Origin: PALSA-1196 sp036833805
Lineage (GTDB): Bacteria > Pseudomonadota > Gammaproteobacteria > Steroidobacterales > Steroidobacteraceae
Assembly: GCA_036833805.1 (NCBI GenBank)
Contig: DAITPA010000019.1
Span: 1-30,289 of the forward strand
Reading direction: 5' to 3'
DNA length: 30,289 bases
A program made the translations under genes and the position numbers. The notes beneath the pieces were generated by a model. The model was not told the DNA's origin, did not search any database, and was given only the letters and a program-made list of their open reading frames with translations. Of this stretch, positions 6,465-14,838 are shown one piece after another. Every line of letters begins with the position of its first letter. The stretch's first letter is position 1.

Positions 6465-7445
6465 ATGCGCAGAAATGGACCGCTATTGAGTTGGCTAATC
6501 GGCTTCGTCGGCCTTGCGCTGACAGTGTCGACGGCCACGTTCGGCTGGGGCGCGCCGGGCCATGAGACCGTCGGAGCGATTGCCGACCAGCTCATCGCCG
6601 GACGGCGCGCGCAAGCCGAGGTGCGCAAGCTCCTGAAGCCCGGTGAGACTCTAGAGAGCGTATCCACGTGGGCTGACTGTGCGCGGGACGATTGCGGCCG
6701 TGTGACGGACGAGGAGCGGCAGTTCGTGCACAGGAACCCTCGCCAGGCGCATTACCACTTCACCGATGTTCCCTTTCAGGCGGCGGGGTATGCGGAGCGG
6801 GGCGTGGGCACGAGTGACGATGATATCGTTCACATCCTCAAGCAATGCATTCAAGTTCTGAAAGGCGTGCGCGGTCGCAGCGCGAACCCACACAACTTCA
6901 GCGAGCGCGAAGCGCTGCTGTTACTCGTACACCTTATCGGCGACGTTCATCAGCCGTTGCACGTCGGAGCGGCCTATTTGAACGACAAGAATGCGTTCGT
7001 AGTCCCCGCGTCGGCCGCGGCAGTCGACCATGCGAGGATCTTCAAGACCGACGGCGATAACGATTTGATCTTCGAGTCCCGGTCTTTACACAGTTTTTGG
7101 GACAGCCGAGCGGTGAGCGATGCGATGCGGCGGGCGCAAGTGCGCACGCCCACGGAATTTGCGACCGTGCTGATGCAGAGCGCGCCGAACATGCCCATTG
7201 TCACCGGCGACGTTACGAAGTGGCCCGCCAAGTGGGCAACCGAGACGCTTGCGGTATCAAAAGAGGCACACGCGGGTCTTGCCGTTGAGGAGCGCGAGGA
7301 GCGCGGCAGACGGGGCGAGGCGCATTTTGTCTGGCGCGTCGCCGCACCTGTCGACTATGCCAAAACCGCATCAGCGCTCGCGGCTACAGAGCTCACGCGC
7401 GCGGGGTATCGTTTGGCCGCGGTGCTCGAGGCCGTCTGGCACTAA
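6465..7445 (+). CDS. Exported S1/P1-type zinc nuclease
   Basis: This 326-residue protein has a signal peptide up to about residue 27. The mature chain would begin with Trp28 in WGAPGHETVG, matching the S1/P1 family in which the N-terminal Trp is itself a zinc ligand. Further expected ligands are His33, Asp71 (STWAD) and the YHFTD block (about 97-101). The family signature HLIGDVHQPLHVG is at 156-168, and HSFWDS follows. These trinuclear-zinc enzymes cleave single-stranded DNA and RNA, and may supply phosphate or nucleosides in the periplasm. ATG 6465 is chosen because AAGG sits nine bases ahead and the signal peptide follows. The stop is only seven bases from the end of the convergent gene. 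Confidence 0.9.
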   Translation: MRRNGPLLSWLIGFVGLALTVSTATFGWGAPGHETVGAIADQLIAGRRAQAEVRKLLKPGETLESVSTWADCARDDCGRVTDEERQFVHRNPRQAHYHFTDVPFQAAGYAERGVGTSDDDIVHILKQCIQVLKGVRGRSANPHNFSEREALLLLVHLIGDVHQPLHVGAAYLNDKNAFVVPASAAAVDHARIFKTDGDNDLIFESRSLHSFWDSRAVSDAMRRAQVRTPTEFATVLMQSAPNMPIVTGDVTKWPAKWATETLAVSKEAHAGLAVEEREERGRRGEAHFVWRVAAPVDYAKTASALAATELTRAGYRLAAVLEAVWH

Positions 7446-7452
7446 CAGCGCC

Positions 7453-8031
7453 TCAGCGCATGACGGCGAGGCGAGCGAGATTGGCCTGAACGATATCGTC
7501 GCGCGCGGCGCGGCGCGTGTACCAGCGTTGCGCCGCATCGACAAGCAGCGTGCATACATCAACGGCCTGCGCGGCGTCGGCGTCGCTTGTCTTGGGCTGG
7601 GAAGGACGGCACCCCGGCGACATCGGTCGCGCGAGGCGCCGCAGCCGCAATTGATGCAGTGCCGGAACAGGAACAGCGCGGGCGAGTTCCTGCTCGGAGC
7701 AGCCGGCGCGCTCACAGCACATTTTGAAAAGCCGTTCACTGTCCAGACCTGATTGGGCAGTCATTGCAGCATCCGGACGCACCCACGTCGCGCACCAGGC
7801 CTTGAACTGCTCTCCTGAACTGCGCTGCCGAGCGTCACTCAAGGCAACTGCAATGTGGGGCAGCGCCAGCGCGTCGCTCAGTGCCGCGCCCCAAAGCTGG
7901 TGGTGCAGCAGTTGTTCGATATCACTGAGATATGTATCGAACATCTTTGAGCTCAACGTGTGGAAATCCGGCCTGCGGCCAGTCGGCGCGGCCGCGTGCA
8001 GATCGTGTTCCGGGATGTGGGGCGTGAACAT
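7453..8031 (-). CDS. Conserved-looking hypothetical protein
   Basis: This 192-residue protein is not recognised. It has an N-terminal helical block (MFDTYLSDIEQLLHHQLWGAALSDALALP followed by HIAVALSD). A segment with FKAWCATWVRPD comes next, then a Cys-containing middle (MCCERAGCSEQEL) and an Arg/Ala-rich C-terminus. There is no signal peptide or membrane helix, so it is probably cytoplasmic. GAGG lies nine bases before ATG 8031. It faces the nuclease gene tail to tail with seven bases between them, which argues against co-transcription. Confidence 0.6.
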   Translation of the reverse strand: MFTPHIPEHDLHAAAPTGRRPDFHTLSSKMFDTYLSDIEQLLHHQLWGAALSDALALPHIAVALSDARQRSSGEQFKAWCATWVRPDAAMTAQSGLDSERLFKMCCERAGCSEQELARAVPVPALHQLRLRRLARPMSPGCRPSQPKTSDADAAQAVDVCTLLVDAAQRWYTRRAARDDIVQANLARLAVMR

Positions 8032-8669
8032 GTTTCCGGTACCTCAAATGCCTGAGTGCGCGCTCAATGGAGCTTCGACGTTTGAATTCACCAAATGTGT
8101 GCGTGACGGCTTGAGTTTCCAGCCGGCCTTTGGATGCGTCGGATTACCTGTTCGGGGGACCACACCGGAAGCGGCGATATCTTCCTCTACTTCTTGTGGC
8201 TCGCGCTAGCGCGAGAGAATTTCCTGGACGCAGTCTAAGCCCAAGGTTATCCACAAAACCTGTGTATAACTCTGTGGACAATTTCCACTGCCGTGGCGCG
8301 ATTCTCGAGCCGCGCGGAAAATTCGTCGAGTTGGTTAGTTTCTCGCCATATTCTGAATGCTGCGATGCGTTGTCGCCTGGGGCTTAATGAAGGACTTGAC
8401 ATCCGATCGCAATGCGGTGGCGGCAGAGGCGGCGCATTTTTTGGTTCCTATCCGCTGTCCGCGCGTTGCTTTTCGCGAGGCGGGACTCCCTGTTGAGTCG
8501 CAGTGTGCAACGGCGGTCGTGAAGCCGCATGCAGGCGGCCCCTTCGAAATCGGCGTGCGCAAGCCTGCCGCAGTCCGCGTGGTTAGTCGCTGCGGGCGGA
8601 CAGCTTGCCCTGTTAGCACGCGTGGGCGACGATTGCGGGTTCGCCAACCACTAATGACCCGGGGATAAC
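8032..8669. other. Intergenic stretch holding a DnaA-box cluster
   Basis: About 640 bases hold no convincing gene. The notable contents are three DnaA-box-like 9-mers (8247-8281) and a perfect 16-bp palindrome at 8200-8215 (halves CTCGCGCT and AGCGCGAG). Open frames in the right half lack recognisable domains. Confidence 0.5.
8247..8281. promoter_or_regulatory. Cluster of three DnaA-box-like sites
   Basis: TTATCCACA (8247-8255) is the consensus DnaA box. TGTGTATAA (8261-8269) is the reverse complement of TTATACACA. TGTGGACAA (8273-8281) is the reverse complement of TTGTCCACA. Three sites within 35 bases, in a short gap with no dnaA, dnaN, gyrB or gidA nearby, suggest a DnaA-titration or regulatory locus rather than the main origin. 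No AT-rich unwinding element is obvious. Confidence 0.55.
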
Positions 8670-9158
8670 TTGGAAGATCGTCCGATCGAGATGCAGTCCA
8701 GCGGACACCACCACAATCCTGCGCTGGCGACGATTGCGATTTACAAGTTCGCCAAAGCGGCGCTCTCGATCCTGTCGGCGGTGGCGGCGTGGCGGCTGAT
8801 GAATCCGCACGTCGAGGCGGCGATGCATGCCTGGGCCGAGAGTTTGCCGGTGGGATTCTCGGCGCATATTCTGCGCGAGGCGCTTGCGCAGATCAGCGGC
8901 ATCCCGGTGTTTCGCTGGCGGCAGCTCGGGCTTGTGTCACTTGCGTATGCATCGGTATTTACTCTGGAGGGAGTTGGGCTTTGGCGCGAGCGCCGCTGGG
9001 CGGAGTACCTGACGATCGTCACGTCATCCTTGCTGCTTCCCTTTGAGTGTATCGCCGTGCTGCATCACGCGACTCTGGTGCGCGCGGGCGTGTTGATCGC
9101 GAACGCTGCAATCGTTGCCTATCTCATTGTCTGGACACTACGCCACCGAACGCCGTGA
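8670..9158 (+). CDS. DUF2127-family membrane protein
   Basis: This is a protein of about 162 residues with four likely membrane helices. The first is ALATIAIYKFAKAALSILSAVAAW, and the last two are in the LTIVTSSLLLPFECIAV and LIANAAIVAYLIVWTL stretches. The block GVGLWRERRWAEYLTIV followed by LPFE is characteristic of DUF2127 (COG3305). No biochemical role is established for this family. The start is likely TTG 8670, preceded by GGGG at good spacing; ATG 8691 is in frame but has a weaker site. The stop overlaps the start of the P450 gene (GTGA), so the two are translationally coupled. Confidence 0.8.
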   Translation: MEDRPIEMQSSGHHHNPALATIAIYKFAKAALSILSAVAAWRLMNPHVEAAMHAWAESLPVGFSAHILREALAQISGIPVFRWRQLGLVSLAYASVFTLEGVGLWRERRWAEYLTIVTSSLLLPFECIAVLHHATLVRAGVLIANAAIVAYLIVWTLRHRTP

Positions 9159-10498
9159 GCGCGCAGCGTCATCCGCCCGGTCCGCGCCGCATGCACCGTT
9201 CCGCGTGCGGCTTGCTGATGCGCCATGCCCCCATGCAATTTCTGACAAAGATTGCGGTGCGCTACGGCGGCATCGCCCGCATCCCGCTCGGACGAGGATT
9301 TCTGTACCTCGTGTCGACACCGGATCTGATCAAGACCTTGTTGGTTGATCATCGCGCGTGCTTCATGAAGAACACACGCTATGCCGTCATGCAACGAGTA
9401 CTCGGGCAGGGGCTGCTACTGAGTGAGGGCGACGTTTGGCGTCGTCAGCGTGTGGCGGCACAGCGTTCTTTCAAACCCGGCGCGCTCGAGCGCAACGTTC
9501 CCTGGATGAGCAGCATGGTCGCCGACCATCTGGACCGCTGGGCTGAGCGTGCGGCGCGCCGCGCAAGCATTGACCTATCGTCTGAATTGTCGCGCCTCGC
9601 CCAGTCCTTGAGCGGTCATCTGTTGTTCGGCTCGGTATTTTCCCGGCATGCCGATAGCGTGTTTGATCTGATCGAGTCTTTGGAGAAATCCTGGCCGAAA
9701 GTGCCGCGCTTTTTGCGTCCGGCGTCGCGCAAGCGTCAGGCCGAGAAAGCCGCGCGGCTTGCACAAACCATGGACGCATTCGATGCGAAATTCCTGGCCA
9801 TGATTGATGAGTCGCAGGGGAGCGAAGCGGCCTGCATGCTGACGACGCTGCGCGCGGACCGGGCACCGGGATGCGAACCTTATACGGATTCTCAGCTTTG
9901 CGATCAGATGAAGACGCTGTTCTTCGCAGGCTACGAGACGACCGAGACTTCGATGATCTGGACGCAGTATCTTTTGGCATGTCACCCTGCGGTGAGCGCG
10001 CGGCTGACGGAGGAGGTCGATCGTCTGCCCCCCGGTCGCACCCTGTCGGCCGCTGACCTCGACGCGCTGCCCTACATCGACCAGGTGTTCAAAGAGTCAC
10101 TGCGTCTTTATTCCCCGATCCATTCGCTGTCACGCGTCGCTTTGGAGGAGTGCGAGCTCGGTGGCTACAGCATTCCGAAAGGCGCGACCGTCATGGTCTC
10201 ACTGTACGCGTCGCATCGATTGCCCCAGTACTGGCCTGCGCCGGAGCGCTTTGACCCGGAGCGGTTTTCCGCCGCGCACTGTGCCACACGGCATCGATTT
10301 GCGTACCTGCCATTCGCGGCGGGTCATCGCAACTGTATCGGCGCGCTGCTTGCCGTCATTGAGGCGAAACTCATCATCGCGCAGATCGCGCGACGCTTTA
10401 AGCTGCGCTTGGTGACGCGTGCGCCGGTGAAGCCGCGCGCTGGCACGACGATGCATCCGTCACGCGAAATTCACATGTGGATCGAGTCGCGGACCTAA
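9155..10498 (+). CDS. Cytochrome P450 monooxygenase
   Basis: This 447-residue soluble P450 has all the core motifs. The I-helix oxygen-activation motif is AGYETT (258-263), the K-helix ExxR is ESLR (314-317), the meander has ERFDPERF, and the haem loop is FAAGHRNCIG with Cys394 as the thiolate ligand. A PPGP-type proline segment near the N-terminus fits the GTG start at 9155, which overlaps the DUF2127 stop by four bases. The layout resembles fatty-acid or terpenoid hydroxylases of the CYP4-like clan, but the substrate cannot be read from sequence. No ferredoxin or reductase gene is adjacent. It ends two bases before the stop of the convergent pseudogene. Confidence 0.93.
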   Translation: MSAQRHPPGPRRMHRSACGLLMRHAPMQFLTKIAVRYGGIARIPLGRGFLYLVSTPDLIKTLLVDHRACFMKNTRYAVMQRVLGQGLLLSEGDVWRRQRVAAQRSFKPGALERNVPWMSSMVADHLDRWAERAARRASIDLSSELSRLAQSLSGHLLFGSVFSRHADSVFDLIESLEKSWPKVPRFLRPASRKRQAEKAARLAQTMDAFDAKFLAMIDESQGSEAACMLTTLRADRAPGCEPYTDSQLCDQMKTLFFAGYETTETSMIWTQYLLACHPAVSARLTEEVDRLPPGRTLSAADLDALPYIDQVFKESLRLYSPIHSLSRVALEECELGGYSIPKGATVMVSLYASHRLPQYWPAPERFDPERFSAAHCATRHRFAYLPFAAGHRNCIGALLAVIEAKLIIAQIARRFKLRLVTRAPVKPRAGTTMHPSREIHMWIESRT

Positions 10499-10500
10499 GG

Positions 10501-11073
10501 CTAGGCCGACCCGGAAAGCATGGACGCCGTTGCGGGCGCTGCAGGCGGCGAAGGCCAGCATGAGTTCGTAAAGTATTCGGGCGTGCTATCGCGGGTGAGC
10601 GCGCCCTCGGCATTGAAGAGCTCGGCGGCGCCGCCGATATAAGCCTCAGGCTGCGGCATCACCGGCACGTTCAGAGACACCATGGACTGGCGCACATGAT
10701 GATTCGCTGCAAAAGCGCCGGGAAAGGGGCGGGCGAGACGCTCACGATCGCACCCGGCTTGCCGCGCGAGGTGCTCTGCCCATACGGGCGCGAGCCTACA
10801 TCGAGCGCGTTCTTTTGGACGGCCGGGACCGAGCGATTGTAATCCGGGGCGGCGAATAGCAGCGCGTCGTGTGCTTTCACGCGCTCGCGAAATGCGCGCC
10901 AATTCTGCGGCGCATGCCGCAAGATCCTCGTTGAAAAAAGCGAAAGCGCCGATCTGCACTACGCTCTTGAGCGAGGCAGGCGCGACCTCGGACAGCGCCG
11001 TGGCGGTCTTTCTCGTGAAGGATCCCGTGCGCAGGCTGCCGACCAAGACGGCGACGTCATAGACTTGGTTCAT
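10501..11073 (-). pseudogene. Frameshifted NAD(P)H-dependent FMN reductase (ChrR-like)
   Basis: The pieces of a flavodoxin-like FMN reductase lie in different frames. The N-terminus, MNQVYDVAVLVGSLRTGSFTRK (FMN-binding GSLR), starts at ATG 11073. The middle, with PQNWRAFRERVKAHDALLFAAPDYNRSVPAV then KNALDVGSRPYGQS, is in another frame near 10910-10740. The next segment, NHHVRQSMVSLNVPVMPQPEAYIG, is back in the first frame. The expected end (FMLAFAA...ARN) is shifted again near 10560. At least three indels are needed to rebuild the gene, so it is a pseudogene. It is divergent from the Rieske operon. Confidence 0.85.
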
Positions 11074-11216
11074 CGCTCTATGGTCGCGCGAACTTTGCTG
11101 CACATCGCGGCGCGCACCACTGCAGTCGTTGCTGCCGTCGCTGCTTTGCGTGCGCGGCACTTTCAAACATGCAGCGCCAACTGAGCGGGCGTTTGACCGT
11201 CCGTCAGCCGTGTTGT

Positions 11217-11224
11217 ACGATCGT
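11217..11224. promoter_or_regulatory. Possible BetI/TetR-type operator before the Rieske gene
   Basis: ACGATCGT is a palindrome extended imperfectly to GTACGATCGTTC and followed by AGTAA, resembling the GTTCAAT-like half-site of BetI operators. It lies about 33 bases before the Rieske start, in the only sizeable gap upstream of the unit that ends with a BetI-like regulator. The assignment is tentative. Confidence 0.3.
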
Positions 11225-11256
11225 TCAGTAAGCATGATTCATCATCGAGGCACGTC

Positions 11257-12429
11257 ATGCGTGAGGCCGTGAGATTAAGTTCGGTAAGTTCATCGGTGGT
11301 AACCGGTGCGGATCCTGCAGAGCTGAGTCTGCCGGGATGGATTTACCATGATCGCGAGTTCTTCGAGCTCGAGAAGGAAGCGATTTTTCGCAGCAGCTGG
11401 CAGCTCGTCTGTCACCTAAGCGACGTGCCGCGCGCGGGCGACTATCACAGCTTCGATTTCCTGGGCGAGTCGGTCATCGTGGTGCGCGGCGAAGACGGTG
11501 CGGTGCGCGGCTTTCATAACGTCTGCCGTCACCGCGCGTCGCGGCTCCTCGAAGGTCCAAAGGGCCATTGTGGCAAACGTATCACCTGTGGCTATCACGC
11601 CTGGACATACGCGCTCGACGGCCGCCTCATCGGTGTGCCGCAGCGCGACGCATTTCGCGGCCTCGACGTAGGCAAGCACGGCCTGGCAGCGCTCGATCTC
11701 GAAGTCTTCATGGGATTTATTTTCGTGCGCTTTGCTCCGGGGCTTCCGAGCGTGCGCGAAATGGCGGCGCCTTATATGGATGAACTCGCCGCCTACGAGA
11801 TGGAGAAACTCGTGCCACAGGGCCGCGTAACGCTGCGGACTCGCGCCGTGAATTGGAAGAACGTTGCCGACAATTACTCTGATGGGCTGCACATCAACGT
11901 GGCTCATCCGGGACTGACGCGTCTCTTCGGCCAGAGCTATGGTATCGAGGCGCAGCCCTGGATCGACAAGATGTGGGGATGCTTGCGCGATGTCCCATCG
12001 AGCAACTGGTCTGAAGGGCTCTACCAGAGACTTCTGCCCAAGATCGATTACTTGCCGCCTGCACGGCAGCGTCTGTGGACGTATTTCAAATTGTGGCCGA
12101 ATCTTGCGTTCGACATCTATCCCGACCAGATCGACTTCATGCAGTTCCTGCCGGTATCGCCGACCGAGACGCTGGTGCGCGAGATTGCCTATGTGCGCCC
12201 GGATGAGCGGCGCGAAATGCGCGCGGCGCGCTATTTGAACTGGCGCATCAATCGCCGCGTGAGCCTCGAGGACAAGATCCTGATTGAGCGCGTACAGGCG
12301 GGTATGACTTCGAGCAGTTACACCGTGGGCCCGCTGAGCGAGAACGAAGTGTGCCTACGCAGCTTCGCGCGCCGCATGCGCAGCCTCATTCCCGAGAGCC
12401 GCTTGTGCCGCAAAACATCGACGCCCTAA
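11257..12429 (+). CDS. Rieske non-haem iron oxygenase, alpha subunit
   Basis: This 390-residue protein has an N-terminal Rieske domain with ligands Cys90, His92, Cys111 and His114 (CRH...CGYH). The catalytic domain has NWKNVADNYSDGLHINVAH (199-217), supplying bridging Asp205 and iron ligands His212 and His217. A later Asp in FDIYPDQID is the likely third ligand. The architecture matches choline-monooxygenase, glycine-betaine and carnitine oxygenases, so oxidation of a quaternary amine is a fair inference. The BetI-like regulator downstream agrees. No dedicated reductase is in the window. It overlaps the next gene by 25 bases. GAGG lies a few bases before ATG 11257. Confidence 0.9.
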   Translation: MREAVRLSSVSSSVVTGADPAELSLPGWIYHDREFFELEKEAIFRSSWQLVCHLSDVPRAGDYHSFDFLGESVIVVRGEDGAVRGFHNVCRHRASRLLEGPKGHCGKRITCGYHAWTYALDGRLIGVPQRDAFRGLDVGKHGLAALDLEVFMGFIFVRFAPGLPSVREMAAPYMDELAAYEMEKLVPQGRVTLRTRAVNWKNVADNYSDGLHINVAHPGLTRLFGQSYGIEAQPWIDKMWGCLRDVPSSNWSEGLYQRLLPKIDYLPPARQRLWTYFKLWPNLAFDIYPDQIDFMQFLPVSPTETLVREIAYVRPDERREMRAARYLNWRINRRVSLEDKILIERVQAGMTSSSYTVGPLSENEVCLRSFARRMRSLIPESRLCRKTSTP

Positions 12430-14027
12430 TCATCGGCGGCGGCCACAATGGCCTCGTCTGCGCCGCCTATCTGGCGGCCGGGGGCTTGAAGGTGACGGTG
12501 CTCGAGCAGCGCGACGTCGTCGGCGGCGCGGCGGTCACCGAGGAATTCCATCCGGGCTTTCGCAATTCGGTGGCGGCCTACACGGTATCGCTGCTGAATC
12601 CCAAAGTGATCCGCGACCTGGAACTCGCCCGCTTCGGCCTGCGCGTGGTGGAGCGCAGGCTTGCCAATTTTCTGCCCACCGATGATGGCCGCTACCTGAA
12701 GGTCGGCGCCGGTTGCACGCACGAAGAGGTGGCGAAGTTTTCAGCCGCGGATGCGCAGCGCCTCGATGCCTATGCGCACAAGCTTGACGCGGTAGCCGAT
12801 GTGCTGCGCGATCTGGTGCTGGAGACGCCGCCCAATGTGGTGGCGGGAACCTGGCGCACCGCTCTGCCGGAATTGCTGGCGGCCGCGCGCTTGGGCGGCA
12901 AGCTGCGCAAGCTCACCATGTCGATGCGTCGTGAGCTCCTGGGCTTGTTCGCAAATTCCGCGGGCGATTACCTCGACGGCTGGTTCGAGAGCGCGCCCGT
13001 GAAGGCGGTCTACGGCTTTGACGGCATCGTCGGCAATTACGCAAGCCCGTATACCCCCGGCTCAGCCTATGTGCTGCTGCATCATGTATTTGGTGAAGTG
13101 AATGGCAAGAAGGGCGCTTGGGGCCATGCCGTGGGCGGCATGGGCGCAATTACCCAGGCGATGGCGAAGTCGGCAGCGTCGCGCGGCGTGGATATCCGCA
13201 TCGGCACGCCGGTGCGCGAGGTGATCGTCGAGCGCGACCGCGCCGTGGGTGTCGTCACGGCTGCCGGCGAGAGCCTGCGTGCGGCGGCCGTCATCTCCAA
13301 TCTGAATCCAAAGCTTCTGTACACGAAGCTCATTGATCCGGCGCATCTGGGCGGCGAGTTCAAAGAGCGCATCGCCCAATGGCGCTGCGGTTCGGGGACT
13401 TTTCGCATGAACGTGGCGCTCGCCGAGCTGCCCGACTTCAGCTGCCTGCCCGGCAAGCAGCTTGCGGACCATCACACCGCCGGCATCATTCTCGCGCCGA
13501 CGCTGGCTTACATGGAGCGCGCCTATTTCGATGCGCGCCTGCATGGCTGGTCGAAGGAGCCGATTGTGGAGATGGTCATTCCTTCAACAATTGATGACAG
13601 CCTCGCCCCGGTGGGGCGCCACGTTGCAAGTCTCTTCTGCCAGCACGTCGCGCCGGTGTTGCCCGACGGCGCGTCGTGGGATCTGCACCGCGAGAGCGTC
13701 GCCGATCTCATGATCGATACGGTCAATAGCTACGCACCGAACTTTAAGGCGGCGGTACTCGGCCGGCAGATCATGAGTCCGCTCGATCTTGAGCGCACCT
13801 TCGGGCTTGTGGGCGGCGACATCTTTCACGGCGCCCTGACGCTTGATCAGATGTTCTCTGCCCGGCCCATGCTTGGCCATGCCAACTATCGCGGGCCTTT
13901 GAAGGGCTTGTACATGTGCGGCGCCGGCACGCATCCCGGAGGCGGAGTGACGGGCGCGCCGGGCCACAATGCGGCGCGCGAGATTCTCGCCGACTTCAAA
14001 CGCCGGCGGCTGCGGCGCGCAGCCTGA
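12405..14027 (+). CDS. Phytoene-desaturase-like FAD oxidoreductase (PYROXD2-type)
   Basis: This 540-residue flavoprotein has an N-terminal dinucleotide-binding fold, DALIIGGGHNGLVCAAYLA with GxGxxG at residues 11-16. It is followed by the acidic strand end VTVLEQ and the GGAAVTEEFHPGF segment. The C-terminal FAD motif is YMCGAGTHPGGGVTGAPGHNAAREI. This is the amine-oxidase/phytoene-dehydrogenase superfamily, in the subgroup of uncharacterised COG1233 proteins, not a carotenoid enzyme with carotenoid neighbours. GTG 12405 is chosen because the fold begins at once, though the ribosome-binding site is weak. It starts 25 bases inside the Rieske gene, implying tight co-expression. It may oxidise the product of the Rieske enzyme. 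Confidence 0.85.
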   Translation: MPQNIDALIIGGGHNGLVCAAYLAAGGLKVTVLEQRDVVGGAAVTEEFHPGFRNSVAAYTVSLLNPKVIRDLELARFGLRVVERRLANFLPTDDGRYLKVGAGCTHEEVAKFSAADAQRLDAYAHKLDAVADVLRDLVLETPPNVVAGTWRTALPELLAAARLGGKLRKLTMSMRRELLGLFANSAGDYLDGWFESAPVKAVYGFDGIVGNYASPYTPGSAYVLLHHVFGEVNGKKGAWGHAVGGMGAITQAMAKSAASRGVDIRIGTPVREVIVERDRAVGVVTAAGESLRAAAVISNLNPKLLYTKLIDPAHLGGEFKERIAQWRCGSGTFRMNVALAELPDFSCLPGKQLADHHTAGIILAPTLAYMERAYFDARLHGWSKEPIVEMVIPSTIDDSLAPVGRHVASLFCQHVAPVLPDGASWDLHRESVADLMIDTVNSYAPNFKAAVLGRQIMSPLDLERTFGLVGGDIFHGALTLDQMFSARPMLGHANYRGPLKGLYMCGAGTHPGGGVTGAPGHNAAREILADFKRRRLRRAA

Positions 14028-14044
14028 GCGAGGCGGATCCCACA

Positions 14045-14704
14045 GTGAGCTCGCGCAAGCCCCGCTTTGAGCGCCAACTGCCGCGGGAGCGCCGCCAGGC
14101 TCTGGTGGTAGCGACGATTCAGAGCCTCAAGCGGCACGGGCACCAGGGCCTCTCCGTGCGCCGCATCAGTGCCGAAGCCGGCGTATCGATCGGCCTCATC
14201 AATCATCATTTTCCGAAGAAGGACATGTTGATCGCGCAGGCGTACCGGCATTTCAACAGCGAACTCGTCGGCGGAATGCGGGCTGCGGCTCTGCAGGCTC
14301 CGGCCTCAGCGCGGGCGCGCTTGCGCGCATTCTTTAAAGCGACGTTCTCACCGCCGAACCTCGACCACGACGTACTGACTGTCTGGGTGGTGTTCTGGGG
14401 TCTGTATCGTCATTCGCCGGAGATTCAGAAGGTGCACGGCGAAACCTATCGAGAACATATCGACTTGGTGCGCGCAATGCTCGCTGATTGGGCTGCGGAA
14501 ACGGGCAAGCTGCGCTTCTCGCTGCGCCTCGCTGCGACGGGGCTTACGGCGATGATCGACGGTCTATGGCTTGAGTGGTGTTTGGATCCTGCCAACTTTC
14601 GCCCGGCGGAGGCGATCGCCCTATGCGAGTCGTGGATCGATAGCTTGGCAGCGGGAGTCGTGCCGGCGATGACCGTCATTGACGCGCTGCCGGCGTCCCG
14701 CTAG
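14045..14704 (+). CDS. TetR-family regulator, BetI-like
   Basis: This 219-residue protein has an N-terminal TetR helix-turn-helix (GLSVRRISAEAGVSIGLINHHFPKKDMLIAQAY, about 38-70). The ligand domain carries BetI-type features: VWVVFWGLYRHSPEIQKVH and LAATGLTAMIDGLWLEWCLDP. BetI represses choline and betaine genes in E. coli. Here the gene lies 17 bases after the FAD oxidoreductase stop, so it is probably the last gene of the Rieske operon and its local repressor. GTG 14045 is used, with GAGG upstream; earlier in-frame residues overlap the preceding gene and are Arg-rich. Confidence 0.88.
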   Translation: MSSRKPRFERQLPRERRQALVVATIQSLKRHGHQGLSVRRISAEAGVSIGLINHHFPKKDMLIAQAYRHFNSELVGGMRAAALQAPASARARLRAFFKATFSPPNLDHDVLTVWVVFWGLYRHSPEIQKVHGETYREHIDLVRAMLADWAAETGKLRFSLRLAATGLTAMIDGLWLEWCLDPANFRPAEAIALCESWIDSLAAGVVPAMTVIDALPASR

Positions 14705-14838
14705 CGTGACTGCAGAGCACTCAGTCATCATGAATTCACTCGTACGGCATGACAGGCGAATTACGGCGCCGGCTTTCTTGCAAAGCCGGAAGTCGGTCGC
14801 GTTCGCTTCGTCACTGTCCAACATAAGAGTAAATATTC

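Noticed and set aside
7387..7752. Small plus-strand frame spanning the nuclease end and the next gene
   Set aside because: It overlaps the nuclease C-terminus and is antisense to the hypothetical protein, and it has no start signal.
8247..8281. Chromosomal replication origin
   Set aside because: Three boxes are present, but there is no AT-rich unwinding region and no dnaA, dnaN, rpmH or gidA nearby. Treated as a DnaA-binding cluster only.
8357..8668. Possible 103-codon gene on the plus strand before DUF2127
   Set aside because: No ribosome-binding site, no recognisable domain, and an equally long frame is open on the opposite strand.
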